Shown: piece after piece, positions 61,770-64,000 of the stretch
Position numbering within the stretch: position 1 is the stretch's first letter
How the letters are laid out: the number at the start of each line of letters is the position of its first letter
From: Croceibacterium ferulae
Lineage (GTDB): Bacteria > Pseudomonadota > Alphaproteobacteria > Sphingomonadales > Sphingomonadaceae
Direction: 5' to 3'
Assembly (NCBI RefSeq): GCF_003660445.1
Contig: NZ_QZVQ01000003.1
Location: 248,001 to 312,000, forward strand
Length of the DNA: 64,000 nucleotides
The notes under the pieces: model-generated
Database searches by the model: none
What the model saw: the letters and a program-made list of their open reading frames with translations, nothing else
What the model was told of the DNA's origin: nothing
Made by a program: the position numbers and the translations under genes

Positions 61770-61799
61770 ACGGCCGGAACGCCGCGCTTGGACGATGCC

Positions 61800-62093
61800 T
61801 CAGTTGCCGAGCGACCCCGTCCGGCCCCGATCGATCATGGCCTGGCTGCTGGACTGCGCGGCTTCGGCGATGCGGGTCCATTCCGCGACGGTGCGACATT
61901 CGCGCCGGCTGGGGATCATTGACCCGGTATTGGCGAAACGCTTGCAGATGCGCTTGTTCGGGTCGGCCGCCGGCTCCGGCGCGGCGGCGGGGGCCGGTGC
62001 CGTGGCGGCTTGCGGTGCGGCGGCCGGCTGCGCCGCAGCCTGGGCGGGTGCGGCGGCGAGAGTCAGCACGCCGGCGGCAAGAAAGGTCAGCAT
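61800..62093 (-). CDS. Small exported Ala/Pro-rich protein
   Basis: A 97-residue protein with a Sec signal (MLTFLAAGVLTLAAAPAQA), a low-complexity Ala/Pro linker (about 20-45) and a compact C-terminal part with two Cys (KRICKRFANTGSMIPSRRECRTVAEW), probably a disulfide. AAGGAG precedes ATG 62093 at good spacing. I recall similar short sphingomonad proteins with the CKR...TGS...CRT pattern; function unknown. Converges with the epimerase gene. Confidence 0.75.
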   Translation of the reverse strand: MLTFLAAGVLTLAAAPAQAAAQPAAAPQAATAPAPAAAPEPAADPNKRICKRFANTGSMIPSRRECRTVAEWTRIAEAAQSSSQAMIDRGRTGSLGN

Positions 62094-62204
62094 GGTCGCT
62101 CCTTCATCTGAACAGGTGGAGCAATAGAACACGAGCCGCGCGCGAAGGCAAAAGCCAATCGCCGCCCCCTGTTCGACCGGCCGCGACCGTGGCATCGCTG
62201 CCGC

Positions 62205-63224
62205 ATGACAAGCAGACCTGCCCCCGTGCGCGACCCTGACTGGCTGGTGCATCGCTATGACGCGGTGGGCGATGCGTTTCACTACATTCCGGCGCCGCGG
62301 GACTTGCGCAGCCGCGCGGTGTTCCTGACCGATGCGGAGCTGGGCGCCCCGGCGCAGGCGCCTGTGCCGGTGGCGCGCATGCGGGCGATGGCGGGGATGG
62401 CCGCGAAGGAGGCGGACGCGCCGCTGCGGCTGATCGTGCATTCGGCCTTCTGCTGCTCCACGCTACTGGCCCGCGCCTTCGACCTGCCGGGCATCGCCCA
62501 TGCGTTGAAGGAGCCGGTCGTGCTGAATGACCTTGCTGGATGGCGCCGCCGGGGCGGAGCGCCGCGAGAGGTGGCGGCGCGGCTGGATGACACACTGCGG
62601 CTGCTGGCGGCACCTGTGCCAGCGGGCGAGGCGCTGGTGGTGAAACCCTCCAATGCGGTGAACGCGCTGACCATGGCGATGCTGGCGCTGCGGCCGGACG
62701 CATGCGCCATCCTGCTGCACGCGCCCTTGCCGACCTTTCTGGCGTCCGTCGCATCGAAGGGGCTGGAAGGCCGCCTGTGGGTGCGTGAATTGTGGACCAA
62801 GCTGGCGGCGGACGGCCTGACCGAACTGGCGGTGGAGCCGGCCGATCCGCTGCGGCACAGCGACCTGCAGATCGCTGCGCTGGGCTGGCTGGCGCAGCAC
62901 CGGCTGTTCGGCCAGATCGCCGCCCGCTTCGGCGGCCGAGTGCGCACGCTGGACAGCGCCACGCTGCTGGCGCAGCCGGAACGCGCACTGGCGGCGGCGG
63001 CGGAGCTGTTCCGGCTGCGGGTGGATGCCGCCGCGATCGCCGCCGGACCGGCCTTTGCCCGCCATTCCAAGACCGGCGAAGGCTTCGGCGCGGGCGAGCG
63101 GACGGCGGTGCATGATGCCGCGCGCGCGGCGCACGGGCCGGAGATCGCGCTGGTGACGCAATGGGCGCACGCCGTGGCCGCTGCCAACGGCATCGCCATG
63201 GATCTGCTACAGCCGCTCGGCTGA
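62205..63224 (+). CDS. Sulfotransferase-like hypothetical protein
   Basis: A 339-residue cytosolic protein. The segment RLIVHSAFCCSTLLARAFDLPGIAHALKEPVVLND resembles the P-loop-like PAPS-binding start of sulfotransferase-family proteins (xxSxxCxSTLLxRxL). The rest is Ala/Leu-rich helix with few motifs. Such proteins are often found beside TonB receptors of the SapC/tryptophan-halogenase type clusters in sphingomonads, and a TonB receptor gene is next on the other strand. Substrate unknown. Confidence 0.65.
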   Translation: MTSRPAPVRDPDWLVHRYDAVGDAFHYIPAPRDLRSRAVFLTDAELGAPAQAPVPVARMRAMAGMAAKEADAPLRLIVHSAFCCSTLLARAFDLPGIAHALKEPVVLNDLAGWRRRGGAPREVAARLDDTLRLLAAPVPAGEALVVKPSNAVNALTMAMLALRPDACAILLHAPLPTFLASVASKGLEGRLWVRELWTKLAADGLTELAVEPADPLRHSDLQIAALGWLAQHRLFGQIAARFGGRVRTLDSATLLAQPERALAAAAELFRLRVDAAAIAAGPAFARHSKTGEGFGAGERTAVHDAARAAHGPEIALVTQWAHAVAAANGIAMDLLQPLG

Positions 63225-63233
63225 CATGAAAAA

Positions 63234-63259
63234 GGGCGGCCCTGTTGCCAGGACCGCCC
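63234..63259. terminator. Bidirectional hairpin between sulfotransferase-like gene and TonB receptor
   Basis: GGGCGGCCCTG at 63234-63244 pairs with CAGGACCGCCC at 63249-63259 with one C-A mismatch. The minus-strand side is followed by five T residues (63233-63229), fitting a terminator of the TonB receptor transcript. Confidence 0.8.
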
Positions 63260-63289
63260 CCTTTCAGATTGCCTCGGGCAAACCGCGGA

Positions 63290-64000
63290 TCAGAACCGCA
63301 GGCGCGCGCCCAGCAGGAACCGGCGACCGATCGGATCATAGGTCGACGGGAAGGTGTTGCCGCTGTTGTAGGCGGTCGCACCGATGGTGTTGCCCACCAG
63401 CGGCGGATCCTTGTCGAACACGTTGGACACGGCCAGCGTGTAGGTCAGGTGGTCGCCATGCTGGTACCGCAGCGACAGGTCGAAGATGTCGTAGGCATCG
63501 ATGCGGTTGAAGTCGAAATCGTCGCCGCCCATGCCGTCCACCGGGCCGGTGTAGGCTGCTTCATCGGGATCGTTGGCGAATTCGTACTCCATGCTGCTCA
63601 GGTGACGCCACAGGAACGAGACGTCCAGGGCATCGAAGGTCAGCGTGGTGCGCTGCGACCAGCTGAATTCCGGCTGCAGCGAACCGCAGTTGACGGAATA
63701 CAGGCCAACGCAATCGCGGTTGAGGCTATCGACCGAGGTCACATTGGCGTTGAACGTGTTCTTGTTCGTCCAGTTGCCGATGAAGCCCAGCGACAGGCCG
63801 AACCAGTCGAAGTCGCGGGTGTAGTTCACCACCAGGTCGATACCGTCGGTCTCCAGCCGGCCCAGGTTGGACAGGCCGATCGGCAGGCCCGGCGTGGTGC
63901 CGTAATCACCCGACAGCGACCCGTCGATCGGGTTGCGGCGGATGGCGGTGCAGGCCGGGTTGCTGGTGCTGAGATTGACGTCGAAGCAGGCGCTGATCAC
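63290..64000 (-). CDS. TonB-dependent receptor, C-terminal part (runs off the right edge)
   Basis: A 236-residue C-terminal fragment; the start lies beyond the window. It shows the barrel pattern of TonB receptors: GLSNLGRLETDGIDLVVNYTRDF, YDIFDLSLRYQHGDHLTYTLAVSNVFDKDPPLVGNT and the terminal DPIGRRFLLGARLRF with a final Phe for outer-membrane insertion. Two pairs of Cys lie in predicted loops (ACFDVNLSTSNPAC; RDCVGLYSVNC). It resembles the large iron/oligosaccharide-type receptors of sphingomonads. Terminated by the hairpin at 63234. Confidence 0.92.
   Translation of the reverse strand: MISACFDVNLSTSNPACTAIRRNPIDGSLSGDYGTTPGLPIGLSNLGRLETDGIDLVVNYTRDFDWFGLSLGFIGNWTNKNTFNANVTSVDSLNRDCVGLYSVNCGSLQPEFSWSQRTTLTFDALDVSFLWRHLSSMEYEFANDPDEAAYTGPVDGMGGDDFDFNRIDAYDIFDLSLRYQHGDHLTYTLAVSNVFDKDPPLVGNTIGATAYNSGNTFPSTYDPIGRRFLLGARLRF

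Overview
The window looks like a chromosomal segment of a Sphingomonadales alphaproteobacterium (Sphingomonadaceae/Erythrobacteraceae type). This rests on high GC, the rho-mnmE-mnmG-rsmG-parA-parB order with ParB-box sites, the LytTR two-component pair, TonB-dependent receptors, many twin-arginine signal peptides, a ThiS-ThiG fusion, and an oxidoreductase close to Zymomonas glucose-fructose oxidoreductase. These are recognitions from memory; no database search was possible.

Layout. 1-4.4 kb: Crp-like regulator, a 52-residue protein, a lipoprotein, rpoZ, an orphan ParA-like ATPase, a GNAT enzyme and hemJ. 4.5-11.8 kb: housekeeping block rho, a small DUF6489-like gene, mnmE, mnmG, rsmG, parA, parB, with two parS-like sites. 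11.8-21.2 kb: rpmB, tadA, a membrane protein, nadC, a LytTR response regulator with its kinase, a DsbA-like thioredoxin, an M48 protease, a TauE-like transporter, a PAS-like protein, a DUF2141 protein and a sterol-desaturase-like enzyme. 21.4-25.9 kb: a 1507-residue secreted RTX nuclease.

26-43.9 kb is a first carbohydrate island. On the minus strand, oligogalacturonate lyase (PL22), a 1278-residue LamG/toroid-like protein and a secreted mutarotase form one tight operon. A GFOR-like oxidoreductase, a GH3 glycosidase, a GntP permease and an SMP-30 lactonase form a second. All but the permease carry export signals, so together they read as a periplasmic route: release a sugar, oxidise it to a lactone, open the lactone, import the aldonate. 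An M3 peptidase, thiSG and a second GH3 enzyme follow. 44-46 kb holds tRNA-Arg(CCG), mmcB, a DUF3667 protein and a DUF3072 protein.

46.1-61.8 kb is a second island for pectin and hemicellulose. It has GH43, an esterase and a TonB receptor in one operon, divergent to pectate lyase and a cupin. It also has kduD, kdgK and a carboxylesterase, a LacI regulator, an FAH-superfamily hydratase, and xylX-xylB-galM-like genes of the Weimberg xylose route. A 14-bp sequence, GGAAACCGGTGTCA, occurs exactly three times, each time in a promoter region of this island, and is probably the operator of the local LacI protein. A different LacI-type box is shared by xylX and the GFOR operon of the first island. 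The right edge holds a small exported protein, a sulfotransferase-like protein and the 3' part of another TonB receptor.
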